Of a stretch of DNA of 64,000 nt, positions 1 through 11,873 are shown in pieces; the first letter of the stretch is position 1, and every line of letters begins with the position of its first letter. The notes under the pieces are model-generated. The model was given only the letters and a program-made list of their open reading frames with translations. It ran no database searches and was not told the origin of the DNA. The stretch is from Amylostereum areolatum (Eukaryota > Basidiomycota > Agaricomycetes > Russulales > Stereaceae): NCBI GenBank assembly GCA_012932865.1, contig SAXG01000043.1, positions 1 through 64,000 of the forward strand, given 5' to 3'. A program made the translations under genes and the position numbers.

Positions 1-168
1 AAGGCGGACGATTCTGCATCGAAGTCCTCACCGCCAAAACCGTCATTGCCGAGCAGTGCAATTCGTCAAACAGATGCTCTTTGGACTCGAGCCGAAGATT
101 CCCAAAAGACGCGCGGGGAGGTGCACCGAAAGATGTCGCAGCTGAAGAAAGAGACGAACCGAAAATAA
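1..168 (+). CDS. 3' end of an unidentified gene (partial)
   Basis: An open frame enters from the left edge in frame 1 and stops at TAA 166-168, giving 55 residues. The tail is polar and basic, rich in Ser, Lys and Arg, and ends in a Lys/Arg/Gln-rich segment that could be a short helix or coiled coil (KMSQLKKETNRK). No domain can be recognised from so short a piece. The next gene runs on the opposite strand, so the two are convergent with about 155 bp between stops. The frame could instead be chance, but its charge-patterned composition looks like the end of a real protein. Confidence 0.45.
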   Translation, partial: KADDSASKSSPPKPSLPSSAIRQTDALWTRAEDSQKTRGEVHRKMSQLKKETNRK

Positions 169-324
169 ACGAAGGCGTGGTTGTCGTGACCTTCGAGAAA
201 GAGACCTAGCGCGCGACCCCAGTTTCCGCAGGGGTTAAACAATTCGAGTTATTACTTCTAGCAGGAATGCCGCCTTGGTTATTATAATGCAAAAACATCT
301 TCTTTGGACGAGCCGTCCAAACTG

Positions 325-2181
325 TTACAACATGAGATCATCGTAGTCGGAGAGGTCAGGGTACAACTCAATCAACTCGTCCAATCGTTCGTCGGAAGTT
401 ATGTTTCTCCTGTCAGCCCATTCATCGTAGTCGTCGGAATCGTAACCCTCCTCCTCTTCCTCCTCCTCCGCATAGTCTTCACATTCGCCTTTACCCTCCT
501 CTTCATCCTTTTCATCGTCCAAACCTTCCGTCCCAACGTTGTGGCCATCCCTAACTCCGTCCCAGGTAGTCTCGAAGATGAGTGATTTGAGATCCAAGAA
601 CCACTGCGGGTCCAGTGTGCAGGTCTTGACGCTCAACCCCTTCAGCCCTAGCTCGGATTCCCTACGCCTAGTGACCCAGTCGTGGAAAACCTTATAGAAG
701 GATCTGCGGGCACCCCTTCCCTCTTGATACACTTTCCCGCGGAAATTGACCATCGCCAGAGAGATGATCTCAAGCTTTGGAAGGAAGAAGTCGTCGTCTT
801 CGTGCGATATAGCAATTACAGCGGAACAAAAAGCTTGGGCTGCGGCGTGACGAAGGTGCAGCTCCTTCAGGGACGACGCCTCTGCCAACCCGTCGAAGAA
901 GGGCTTTCCTTGCGCGACAGCATGCGTGACGTCCAGAGAAAGGGATGTCAGATCGCGGAAGGGAAAGGCGCGACATAGCTCCTGAGCACGAATCCATTCG
1001 TCGTGGTCGCATACTGCAGGATCGGCCAGCAGCTTGATTACAACGCGCGGTTCTCGTCGTGTCGCGTCTTCGCACCGAACGGTGATGGAGAGGTTGTGGA
1101 GAGGTGTGGTTTGAGTCACTTCGAGTGCACGGATAGGTCCATCCTCAAACGCGCCCGACTCGGGGTCAAAGAATTCGGTGAGGTCAGGGATCAAATGGTC
1201 GAAGACGGCGCTGTCCGGCCTGTCGCATTCCATTTCCAGCGTGATCGTCGGCGGGACGCAGAGCATCCTCCACACCTCCACGGTATCATCCACGGCCCCT
1301 CGAAGGGTGAGGTGGGTAAGCTTGGGAAGGGACACGGGTCCAGGCCAGCTTGACCTCGCGCGCGGGTCGCAGTACGGGATGCACCATTGCAGGACGAGCG
1401 CCTCGAGGTTGGGCATCCCGGAAAGGGCAGCCAAAAGTTGGGGGACGGAGAGTGCATTGGCTTCGACCCAGCGATCGTTGGATGGCGCTGTGATTTCTAA
1501 CCGCTGAATTGATGGAATAGATATGGGACTGATAGGAAGCGAGACGTTGCGGAGGATGAGGAGCTTGAGACATGGCGCGGTGTTCCACAGGAAGTTGACG
1601 GGAAGCACCGCAGGCTCTGGGGACAGATATGAAAGTTTGACCGTCTCGAGGACTGGAGCCGGACGGGTGAGAGAGGTTATGAAGGAGCGGAGGTAGTGCC
1701 CGATTAAAGTAAGGTCTTTGATGTGGCGCATATGTTTCGCGACCTGCTGGCTAGTGATCATGGGACACGCTGACTTCGCAGGAGGAGAAAGACGTGGATC
1801 TATGTCGGCCACTATAGCAAGTGGGACACTCTTTGTGCGTTCCAGTACAAGCGCGACGAGCTGCGGGTGATCGAAGTACAGGAGAGAGCGGGCCCAAAGG
1901 TGGGGGAGTTCAAGGACGGTCTCTCGTGACGTGTGGTTGAGGTGAGAGAGCGCAAGTAGGGTTCGAGTAGAGGGTTTTCCGTCTCCTTCTACGAAGACAA
2001 ACGTGGAGATGTTGGAATATATTTCCTTGGAAAAGCGGTTTGCACACCCGGGAGTGGTTTCGGCGGTGGTAGAGGGAACGTTAGTGTCAGAGCGTCCTCC
2101 AGCATGACTGCTCTGTTTGACTCTCTTGACTCGAGGAAGATCTCTAGCGCATGGAAGGTCATCCGAGGGTTTATTGGACAT
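325..2181 (-). CDS. F-box-like / leucine-rich protein with acidic tail
   Basis: An intronless 618-residue frame. After a polar N-terminus, residues about 50-100 have the F-box-like pattern usual in Agaricomycetes: a hydrophobic helix (FSKEIYSNISTFVF), then ALSHLNHTSRETVLELPHLW, the stretch matching 'VCRRWREIALSTPRLWS' in that family. The middle has irregular leucine-rich segments (LETVKLSYL, LEALVLQW, LTHLTLRG, LKELHLRHA) suggesting a solenoid for substrate recognition. The last ~90 residues are extremely acidic, with a Glu run. Such proteins are expected to be substrate adaptors of SCF ubiquitin ligases, in large lineage-specific families. The F-box is degenerate, so Skp1 binding is inference. 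The start is the first ATG of the frame. Confidence 0.7.
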   Translation of the reverse strand: MSNKPSDDLPCARDLPRVKRVKQSSHAGGRSDTNVPSTTAETTPGCANRFSKEIYSNISTFVFVEGDGKPSTRTLLALSHLNHTSRETVLELPHLWARSLLYFDHPQLVALVLERTKSVPLAIVADIDPRLSPPAKSACPMITSQQVAKHMRHIKDLTLIGHYLRSFITSLTRPAPVLETVKLSYLSPEPAVLPVNFLWNTAPCLKLLILRNVSLPISPISIPSIQRLEITAPSNDRWVEANALSVPQLLAALSGMPNLEALVLQWCIPYCDPRARSSWPGPVSLPKLTHLTLRGAVDDTVEVWRMLCVPPTITLEMECDRPDSAVFDHLIPDLTEFFDPESGAFEDGPIRALEVTQTTPLHNLSITVRCEDATRREPRVVIKLLADPAVCDHDEWIRAQELCRAFPFRDLTSLSLDVTHAVAQGKPFFDGLAEASSLKELHLRHAAAQAFCSAVIAISHEDDDFFLPKLEIISLAMVNFRGKVYQEGRGARRSFYKVFHDWVTRRRESELGLKGLSVKTCTLDPQWFLDLKSLIFETTWDGVRDGHNVGTEGLDDEKDEEEGKGECEDYAEEEEEEEGYDSDDYDEWADRRNITSDERLDELIELYPDLSDYDDLML

Positions 2182-3695
2182 ATCTATTTGAGAGACCCAT
2201 AAATTGGTTGCTTCTGTGAAGAGGGATTGATAGACGTACTCGAGGGCTGATTCAATCAGGAATGACCTACTTGAAAATATATGACTGGGTATTAGGAGTC
2301 GTGAAAAGTATTAGTTTTCGCGTTGAGGGTATGAGAGGTGAGAGCGAGGACGTGATATAGTAAGGTAGATAGAAGAGTCAAGCCTGAGAGTAGCTCTGCA
2401 GCCGAAGTGCTAGCTCGTGGAGATGACTGTGCAACCAAGAAAGAATAAGCGCTCGCTCGGAGCTTGCCGCGAGCCCTTCAAACTTTGTTACGAAGATTTA
2501 AGCTCCGAAATGGCAAGCTACAATTGTCGTTGAACTTGAAGTGCTTCGGCGGGCAGGTTGGACTCGCCGCTCTCAGGCTGAACTCGGGATGCGCCTTATC
2601 TGAATCTTGAATTTTGGAGGTTAGCTTGAGAGCTTTCTCGACCTGATTTCTGGCATGGATAAAAGACCTGGGATAGATATCAGGGTCGAGAGGTCAGGTT
2701 ACCCAAAGATACGCACGGCACCTGAAGTTTTGAACATTTAGCGGGTCTTCGCGGAGTCGGGGGGACTGATCACTGGCATGAGGGCCACTGCCGCTTGCCA
2801 GCGCGAGGCAATGCGGATGCGTGCAACACCGCCGTAGCCTATCTCGATATAGCAAGTATTTCCAGAGCAAAGGCTCGCGGTGGCGGAGAACAACAGGATG
2901 TGCAAGACAATAAGGGAAAAGTACCTGGCCTTGATGAGGCCCGGGGAGCAGAACCGTCCACGCGGACGATTGAGCGTTTCCGCAGGTTTCCATCTAGATG
3001 GGAAATATCCAGTTTGATACGACGGACAGAACAAGAGTCGGGGTGTGTGCCAGGTGTGTTGAACGATTGACGTTGCATCCCGTTTGATTCCGCGTCGTCT
3101 GCGCCAAGGCTAAGTACCGAATCCTCCGTCAAGATATGTTTCCGTGGTGGCCTTGAGCTGGTGGTGTCGCAGGAGTCCACGATGACGACACAGGATATTC
3201 GGGAGGGCCCTGTCTTCGCTCGGAATTCCTGCCGATGGATCTCGTGAAGCGGACAAAGTAGCCTCGCCTCCTAGTGGGGTTCTCAATTGTTATGGGCATC
3301 TTCTTCGCCCTGACGGAAGTCGCGTCCGATGTTTCCCGTGCCGTACGACCAGGGTGAAGTGCACGGTGACCGCACCTCTAATTGTCTTGCAACGGCAAAG
3401 TCGTTCCTTGATATGTCGTATCTGCGGATGGATTGGCCATCGCTGTCGGCGGGGGATCATCATGCGTATGTGCGAGACGGAGAAGCACGATAGAGGTGAG
3501 ACATACTATTGTATGGGACCGTTCGCAACGCCTGCGATATGGTGCCGGGAGGCCTCCAATCGCCAGGTCCATACGCTGCAGAAAAGGTATAAAAAGGCGT
3601 CAGTACAAGCTCGATTTCTCCAGCAACTTCACACTCGAACACCTCTCGCGACACCCACCTTACCTCACCCCACCCACCCACACCCAACCACATCA
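2182..3695. other. Gene-poor interval upstream of the F-box and pheromone genes
   Basis: About 1.5 kb without a convincing coding region. Short open frames on both strands lack codon bias, splice logic or recognisable motifs. It holds the 5' flank of the F-box gene on the left and, on the right, the promoter of the pheromone gene. Confidence 0.5.
3588..3595 (+). promoter_or_regulatory. TATA box of the pheromone gene
   Basis: TATAAAAA lies 101 bp upstream of the pheromone ATG and is followed by a C/A-rich leader, the usual layout of a strongly expressed basidiomycete gene. This promoter signal supports the small frame downstream being a real gene. Confidence 0.6.
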
Positions 3696-3824
3696 ATGGA
3701 TTCCTTCGCCGCCATCGTCTCCTACTTCATCTCTGCCCCCGCGCAGGAGGAACCCGTCGCAAACGTCCCCGTCGATGCCGAGTCCGGCAGCGGCGGTGGC
3801 AGCACTGGCTGCGTCGTCGTTTAA
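3696..3824 (+). CDS. Lipopeptide mating-pheromone precursor (CaaX)
   Basis: A 42-residue frame with every hallmark of a basidiomycete pheromone precursor. It starts MDSFAAIVSYF, the common MD-S/A-F opening of these precursors, has an acidic middle (QEEPVANVPVDAES) with possible proteolytic processing points, a Gly/Ser-rich mature segment, and ends GCVVV, a Cys-aliphatic-aliphatic-X box for farnesylation, -VVV removal and carboxymethylation. The mature peptide would be exported and sensed by a Ste3-type receptor on a compatible partner. A TATA box lies about 100 bp upstream. No receptor gene is visible in the window, so this is either the edge of a B mating-type locus or one of the orphan pheromone genes known outside it. 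The in-frame extension upstream is unlikely to be translated. Confidence 0.8.
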   Translation: MDSFAAIVSYFISAPAQEEPVANVPVDAESGSGGGSTGCVVV

Positions 3825-5314
3825 ACGCGTACGCGCACCATACTATTCAGCCCCACCCCCCACTACACCATCGTATAGCGATATGTACGCACCTTTCTGT
3901 CTCTTTGCGTTCCGCCTAGGATTGACGTACCACGCGATGCAGAACCACCACCTCGTCAGGAGCCATTTCGTTCTTCTAATTGTAGGGATTGCAGGAGACC
4001 TTTTGTATTTTTGGGCACTGGTCTGGAGAGAAGGGAGGAGGATGGGTTCGATCTTCATCGGTGAAGCAGGAAGCTTGTATTTGTGACGAGTGGTGTATTT
4101 CTGTAACGCGTAGCCTCCTAATTGCACGCATAGTTCAGTGAAAGACGGGTAATCACCGAGCTGACCTTGCTCGGACGACCGAGATGAAAGAGGCCGTTGG
4201 GTTATCGTGGAGCATGCGCACAGGTGCTTGCTCGTCTATATAGACAGAGATGACGTTGAACCGCCGCACTTCGCTTCGTCCAAAATAGGTCGCCTGTGCT
4301 CAAACGATTTGCCCGCGCAATCTCGACCGACAATCAGGGAGGTTACGTTGAAGGTGGCGTAGAACAAGTTCGCTGTGCGGCTGCCAAGGCCGCGGGTAGT
4401 TGACTGTAACGAGGGTGCCATGAGCACTGCTGTCATAGAAAAGTCTGATGGTCCAGCGACGCAGAACTTACCATGAATATAGTGAGAAGACAGAAGAAGA
4501 AGTCGCATTGCTGGGCATGGATCATCTCCGAGGACTCAACAGCCTCGGTCACCGAAGTTGGAAGAAGCCTTTAGTCACCTGCAGCGCGGATGAGAACATA
4601 TAAACCTGAAGGGTTGTCGCCAGAGCACCGCTTGCTTATCGCCCACATACCGTCGTCTCTATGCGTCTCCGATTGTTCATACAAGGCCTCTTCACGGCGA
4701 TGCTCGCATCCGCTGTGGTTGTACCCTTTCCCCGTGAGAAAGTTCACTGGGTGTGCGTGTTTGCATGAACTGATACTTGCTGAAGGAGACCGACTCTTTC
4801 CGCGCGCATGTTTGTCGCAAGCAGCCCGGCAGACCGACATTGAGCCCAGGTGTGTTGGGTCACGAAGCCATGATGCTGGCGTCTAGATGAAAAGGACGGT
4901 GCTGGTCAGTGATCTTTCAAGAGCCACTGATCTATCCACGACTCACGCAGGTGGTTGTAGACTTTGATACCATAAGATGCCGGGCATCGTTACGTCGATG
5001 TGTATACAGATAATGGGAATTATTATCCGAAATGACGATGTTGCCGCTGTTATCCTCGTCAGTCACCCGCCTGGCTACCTTGTTGTGTCCGCACAATGTG
5101 TCGACCTCGCGTTCGGCGTGCTCGTTCGGCGAGGCCTCCCCAGGCAACGGTCAAAAGGGAGGCGGAGGAGATCCGGACGCCGAATCAGCGACGACGTTCG
5201 ATTCCATACATCGAGCGCTGACAGCAACCGCGATTGCGCCCAGATGCAGCCTCATAAACTGCCCCGCCTCGTCCCCGCCCTTTTCTCGCGCCCCCACGCC
5301 CCTTCATCCCTGCC
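3825..5314. other. Intergenic interval, pheromone gene to Smr gene
   Basis: About 1.5 kb with several short open frames, none with motifs or consistent coding features. I looked for a pheromone receptor (seven membrane segments) and for further CaaX microproteins and found neither. The right end is the promoter of the Smr-domain gene. Confidence 0.5.
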
Positions 5315-6783
5315 ATGGGCCTCGGCTCCCTTGTCTTCGGCGTCGCCGTCGTATCACTGTTTTACTTCTGGGACTCCTTAGGCGACGAGAAAGAGCACCG
5401 TCCTCCTACCTCGGATGAGTCCGCCCCTCGAGGCCTGCCGTCACAGACGAAGGAGGAAGAAGGAACAGTAGGGGTCGTCGAACGAAAGCGGCGTCCGTAC
5501 ACGGCCACGACGATAAAGCCGTCCGGCGAGTCGACGCCGACAACACCTGTCTCTTCCTCGCCGGTGCTTGCCCGACAACCCCAGCCCTATGCATACACGC
5601 CAGCTTCAGAGCGACGCTCGTACATGGCCACGACGGCAAAGCCGTCCGAGTCGACACCGCCGGCGCCTGTCTCTCCCTCGCCGGCGCTTTCCCGACAACC
5701 CCAGCCCTATGCATATACGTCGCCCTCTTTGGTCAACAACCGTGATACGCGCGGCAACGCGCCTCCGATCACCCCGCCGCCATCCCCACCTCCATCCACA
5801 GCGTCTCACATACCCCGCCCGTATGCATACATCCCCGAGAAGGTCTCACCTTCGAAGGAGGCGCCTCTTGCCAGCTTGAAGGAGCAAAGGCCCACTCAAA
5901 CTCACGGCGCGACCCCTCTATCGCCCGTCGCTGTCAGCGATCGGGAACGGCGTCCCTACCAGCCAGCGTTTCCACCCAAGGCAGCGCCCGGCGGGGTTCA
6001 TGCAGCTAGCACCCTTCCTACGCCGCCCCCATCGCCGGGATCGCTATCCCATGACCCTGAAGATAACGCGGAGCGTTGCGATCTCGAGTACGCTGAAGAC
6101 CTCCGCGCACAGGCCAACCAGATGAAGTCCGATGTTGGACGCTGCAAAGAGCAAGCCCAGGCGTTGCCAGACGGGGTCGAGAAGAGAAAGTTGTTACACA
6201 AGGTGGGAGAAATGCGCAAGAAGATCGAGTTGTTCGACGGGGAAGCCAGTAGGGTAATATTTGCTCGTGAGTGGCCTTTCACCTATCTGTAGACTGAAGA
6301 ATCTTGACAATCATGAAAATGTAACCATAGAGAAAAACAAGGTCAGTATATGCGCGCCTTTCATGAATTCAATCGCTTACAGGAGCGTTGTATAGACCAG
6401 CAAAAAGAATGTCGTTGACTTGCACGGGTTGTACACTCGCGAGGCCCTTTCGTACGTCAAGGTCGGGATCGAAGCCGCGATGAGGAGGGGCGACGCCGAT
6501 GTTCGTTTCATTGTCGGTAAGCCGTACATTGACACTTTCTACGACGAAGAAACTGAGGTGGGATTGGCCGTAGGCAGGGGGCTTCACTCGGCGAGTGGAC
6601 AGGCAAAAATTAAACCTGCGGTCATTGAATACTTGCGGAAGTGTGTACACACCTTTACACCCAGGAGTCGCCGTCTGATCTTCCCCATTATGCAGACGCA
6701 AACTGTGCTTCGTGAACGTTCGCCGCAACGAGGGTTCGATCATCGTCAAGCTCCGTCCCAAGGCTACCTCAAAGGGCGAGTGA
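5315..6783 (+). CDS. DUF1771-Smr domain protein, N-terminally membrane-anchored
   Basis: Five exons: 5315-6266, 6331-6341, 6396-6516, 6574-6640 and 6696-6783. They sum to exactly 413 codons, which supports the splice choices. The protein starts with a hydrophobic segment (LGSLVFGVAVVSLFYFW), then a long Pro/Ser-rich region with repeated PQPYAY and RRPY motifs. Next is DUF1771 (ANQMKSDVGRCKEQAQ... to the FDGEAS helix), then Smr: VVDLHGLYTREAL, FIVGRGLHS and a basic end. The LHGL and G-R-G-L-H-S elements are the Smr nuclease signature. Fungal and animal relatives (Cue2, N4BP2) cleave mRNA at stalled ribosomes, but this architecture with a membrane-like N-terminus is uncharacterised. Exon 2 is only 11 nt. 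Confidence 0.85.
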
Positions 6784-7157
6784 TATTCCATGGCGCAACT
6801 TCGATACGGGAACGGCGTTGCTCGTTGTACTTTCAGCATTACTTTGTCTCTTTTCGGTTCGAGTCGGTTTGCTTTCAGCCTGCTTTGGCATCATGGTGTT
6901 TCTAATTGTGCTATCTGTGTATTTGTGGAATTACAGTGTAAATTAGTATACCTATACGTTATCAATACCATTGGAACCGTTTCCAGCACAAAAGAGAAAG
7001 CGAGGGTGCATACCTCGGGTTCAAGACCATCGAAGCCTTCTCGGTCATCTGCAGGCTAGGTTGCACCCGTTTACGCTCTAAACGGCATAAGCTGTTCCTC
7101 GGACGTCGAATTACCATGCATTGGAGGGAGCTTCTCGCCGTTATCCCTCTACCCACT
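6784..7157. other. Convergent 3' flanks
   Basis: A 374-bp space between the stop of the Smr gene (+) and the stop of the J-protein gene (-). No gene, repeat or RNA is seen; it presumably holds both 3' ends. Confidence 0.5.
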
Positions 7158-7974
7158 TTACCCACTTGAAGAAGACTCCGAGGGGTGTGGGGGATCAGGA
7201 TCCACCTCTGGCGCGGCCAAGAGCTCCTCATCTCGCTTCGTGTTCGCACTCGCGCTCGAACCCATTCTAGATCCATAGCTCCCGTTCCTCGCTTGCGCCT
7301 GTTCTCGCGCTCTTGCCTGCGTATACACCAGTGCCTCGCCCAGGTTCCGCTGCCGCTGCCAAGTCGTTTGGGCGACGAACAAGCCGAGAGCCTGAGCCGT
7401 GCTCGTCAGCCAAGACGTAGCGCAGATGAAAAGAGACAGAGGGAAGGACACGCACGACCACGACCGCGCCCAGGATGACCCTGTCCTTCCACCTGTCATC
7501 GAACGGCACGTTCAGATCCGCGCGCCTCGCCTGCTTCGCGCGCCATATCTCACTGCGAAAATCGCGCGCAGCGGACCCTGCGCCATCGGAGGAGGAGCCC
7601 TCGACGAGGGCGTTCGGTCTGTGTCCCCGGAGGACGTCGTACGCGTTCGATATGGCGTGGAAGCGCGCTTGGGCGACGTCCGGTGGGGAGGTGCGCGATA
7701 GGGGCGCGTCGGGGTGGTAGAGCTTTACGAGGTCGAAATCTGAGAAGGAACGGTGTGTGAGCGGCGGGGGGGAGGCACAGGAGATGGGCGTACAGCGGGC
7801 TTTGATCTCCTTTTGGGTGGCCGAGAGCGGGAGGTGAAAGAGCTGGTGCGGCGTCGGCTGGGCGTGGGCGGGAAAGGGGTATGGGTTTGTGTTTGTGGAG
7901 GCGAAGCGGTGTGGGTATGTGTAGAGACTGTCTATGCGGGCGCGAATGCAGGGACGGGCCAGAGGTAAGCGCAT
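7158..7974 (-). CDS. J-domain (DnaJ-like) protein, probably mitochondrial
   Basis: Three exons. The N-terminus is Arg-rich and lacks acids (MRLPLARPCIRARIDSLYTY), like a mitochondrial presequence. The J domain follows: TPHQLFHLPLSATQKEIKAR joins across intron 1 (its donor side near 7787) to YFDLVKLYHPDAP, giving the invariant HPD that stimulates Hsp70 ATPase, then ARFHAISNAYDVLRG. After the J domain comes a basic linker, a hydrophobic segment (VILGAVVV, then ALGLFVAQ after intron 2) likely to be one membrane span, and a polar tail ending at TAA 7158-7160. It resembles small fungal J proteins of the mitochondrial inner membrane; the Hsp70 partner is not determinable here. The upstream ATG at 8044 is in another frame. 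Confidence 0.8.
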
Positions 7975-8321
7975 AACGAGCCAAGAAGGCGGGAAAATGA
8001 GTTCGGCGAAGGTCGGTGAGATTAGCGCTCAGGAACAATGCCAATGGCTTTGGATCCTAACATGAGCAAACAATGCTATATTTTCTGACCACGCCATTGT
8101 CACGCCAAGCAATTTCCATGTATCGTACTACTGTATCTTAGAAAGTCCCATATGCCTGAATGAGCATGGAATGAAAACCAGCTTATGTCTATCCCTCATT
8201 GCGGTCTTTGTTGTCCAAGTGAGAAGACCTCGAGCCTCGTTGAACCTGCGGATGGCAGCGCACACGGGAACAGTTCCATAGTAAGTACAAATTTACACCA
8301 GTTCAAAACGGACTCGAAAAA
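7975..8321. other. Spacer between two minus-strand genes
   Basis: A 347-bp interval holding the promoter of the J-protein gene and the 3' end of the next minus-strand gene. Nothing else was recognised. Confidence 0.5.
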
Positions 8322-9606
8322 TCAGAAGAACAGCCCAACCCAACCCGCAGGGGTCCTCACGATAACCTCGTCCGGACCGTCCCTGCTACCCACCCATAGG
8401 TCAGTCCACTTGCTCACATCGTCTCCCGTTACCCCATGCACGCCCTCCGCATGCGCTTCCATCGCATCGACCGATAACTTTCCACCGAATCCCGAGTTCT
8501 TGTACGTCAAGAACATGTTGCTCATCACGTCCGAGTCGTGCTTGCTCCGGATCGTGCGGTGAGGGCCACCGTGCGGGTGCTCGTACAGTACATCCATGCG
8601 CCCGTGTTCCACGATGGTTTGCAGTCCGACAGGCCCCTCGAAGTTGGGGACGGGCTTGACAACGATGTCGGTCGTGGTTTGGCCACGCCCAAGCACATTA
8701 GCGTGATGCTCGACAGGAACTTCGCCGACGATCCAGCCACCGCGCGTCTCGAACTCCGCTCGCGTTGCGCGGACGCTCGTGTGCGGGAGGAGCATGTTGC
8801 CGTCCTCAGCTGACCAGGATGTTATGGAAAGGTCTTCCAAATGGATGTTGGCGGAGGGATCGAAAACCACGTGGGTAAGGGTGTAGATACGCATGGTTAA
8901 AGAACGGAGGGAGGGGGGGATCCGGAGGACGATGTCGTAGCGCATGCAGCGCCCGTCGAGGTATTCTGCGTTGGGTGTCCAGAGGATCGAGTGACTGTTC
9001 GTAAGGACACCGCCAGGGACGTAGTCGGGCAGCTTGAGGAGGATGTGTTGCGCGAGATCGGAGTCGTCCGCACGGATCGACAGGTCCATCTCGATGTCCA
9101 TTGCGTCGGGGCGTCCTTCGGCAAGGGTAATGGTGCCAACAGCGGATCCTTTGATATCCAGTTCGTGATGGAAAGTACGAGAAGTAGGATACAAGTGAAA
9201 GGTGTTGACGGTCTGGTTCTGGTAGAGAAAGGGGGCATCGTTGCATCCCAAGGATGTGCTGAACACCGGCATGCCGTCGATGGCAGGGGCAACGGCCTAA
9301 AGGTCGATGAGATTGTGAGAACGCAGAAGGAGGATATGATGGCACCTCTTCGGACCACGACCACAGTGTGTACACAGCGGTTATGAACACTATCACTCCA
9401 ACGATTCCGGTAGATGTCCAGAGGTATCTTCGTCTGCGGCAGAGTTAGAAAGGATCTTATAGGGACATTACACCACCAGCGTACCGTCTACGAACAGGAG
9501 CGGTCGAAACATGTGAAGGAAAGAAGGCAGTCGACGCGTCTGGCTCTTCCGAGTCGTTGTCCGCTATATCGTGGTAGGGCTCGTCGCCCTGTAGTGTTAA
9601 AGGCAT
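8322..9606 (-). CDS. Type II single-pass membrane protein, unidentified
   Basis: Three exons give a good type II topology. Exon 1, from ATG 9606-9604 (MPLTLQGDEPYHD...), encodes an acidic, Ser/Asp-rich cytoplasmic tail of about 40 residues. Introns remove the stretches before the Arg cluster (RRRYLWTST) and after WSWSEE. The Arg cluster precedes one membrane segment (GIVGVIVFITAVYTLW), as the positive-inside rule predicts. The lumenal or extracellular domain of about 330 residues starts with AVAPAIDG and is rich in beta-type segments, with repeated stretches such as GSAVGTITL, NIHLEDLSI and FGGKLSVDAMEAHA, reminiscent of adhesin-like beta-solenoids common in Agaricomycetes. I do not recognise a named family. 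The codon frame is intact throughout. Confidence 0.65.
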
Positions 9607-10317
9607 CGTCTCCTGCTGAAGCCCCGCGTCTTACCGCAGCTCCGTTAGTTTTCATACTCAGGACAGAAATTTTGGAATACGTACATCCTTTCTTCTCAAC
9701 TCCCTCCGGAAACACAGACAATACGCGATTCCAAACAGTAGACATTGACCGGGCCGGCATGGTTGCTGGATAATGCACGTTGTGGGGGCGAAAGAGCAGG
9801 GAGTCATTAGGTGAAACGGCCTTTTGACACTTGGGCGTGTATAGCCATCACCGGTGTGGGAGAGCCGCAGGAAACTGATGCTTGTCGATTAGAGGAGGCG
9901 CGCCAAGGCGAGTCAGGCCTCCCAGGGCGCTGCAGGGATGCTCCATAACGTGGACGAACGGCGATGGAGGTATTCAGCGGCCATGGGAAAGTTGTTCGTG
10001 GTGGGAAGAAAGAGTGGAAGCCGGCGGATAACGTGGGAACCCGACTTCGAGCTGTCGACGATCTCATCAAGTCGTAGTGCAGATCCTTGTTCGTGGCAAG
10101 GAGTGAATCTTAGCATCCTTTCCTGAAAAACGAAACAAAGTAATAGAATGAAGCCCGTACGTTGTACAGCTCCAATAAACAAGCGCTTTCATATATACAT
10201 CCCAGAGTAACTGTTATCCCCCAAGTTTCAGACGGATAACGAGGCCCCGACGCCGCCAAACAACCCCAATAAAAAGCATGCGATTCTGAAATATTGAAAC
10301 CAAATAAAGACAGCGAT
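9607..10317. other. Intergenic interval left of peroxidase 1
   Basis: About 710 bp. The right part is the 3' flank of peroxidase 1 and resembles the 3' flank of peroxidase 2 (compare 10130-10250 with 13163-13310), so it belongs to the duplicated unit. No coding region was recognised. Confidence 0.5.

Positions 10318-11873
<1,556 letters not shown>

Noticed and set aside
304..585. Plus-strand open frame encoding a hydrophobic, multi-span-looking peptide
   Set aside because: It is the antisense of the Glu/Asp-rich tail of the F-box gene; acidic codons read backwards give Leu/Phe/Val runs.
3100..9700. A complete B mating-type locus
   Set aside because: Only one pheromone gene is visible; no seven-span receptor was found in any frame.
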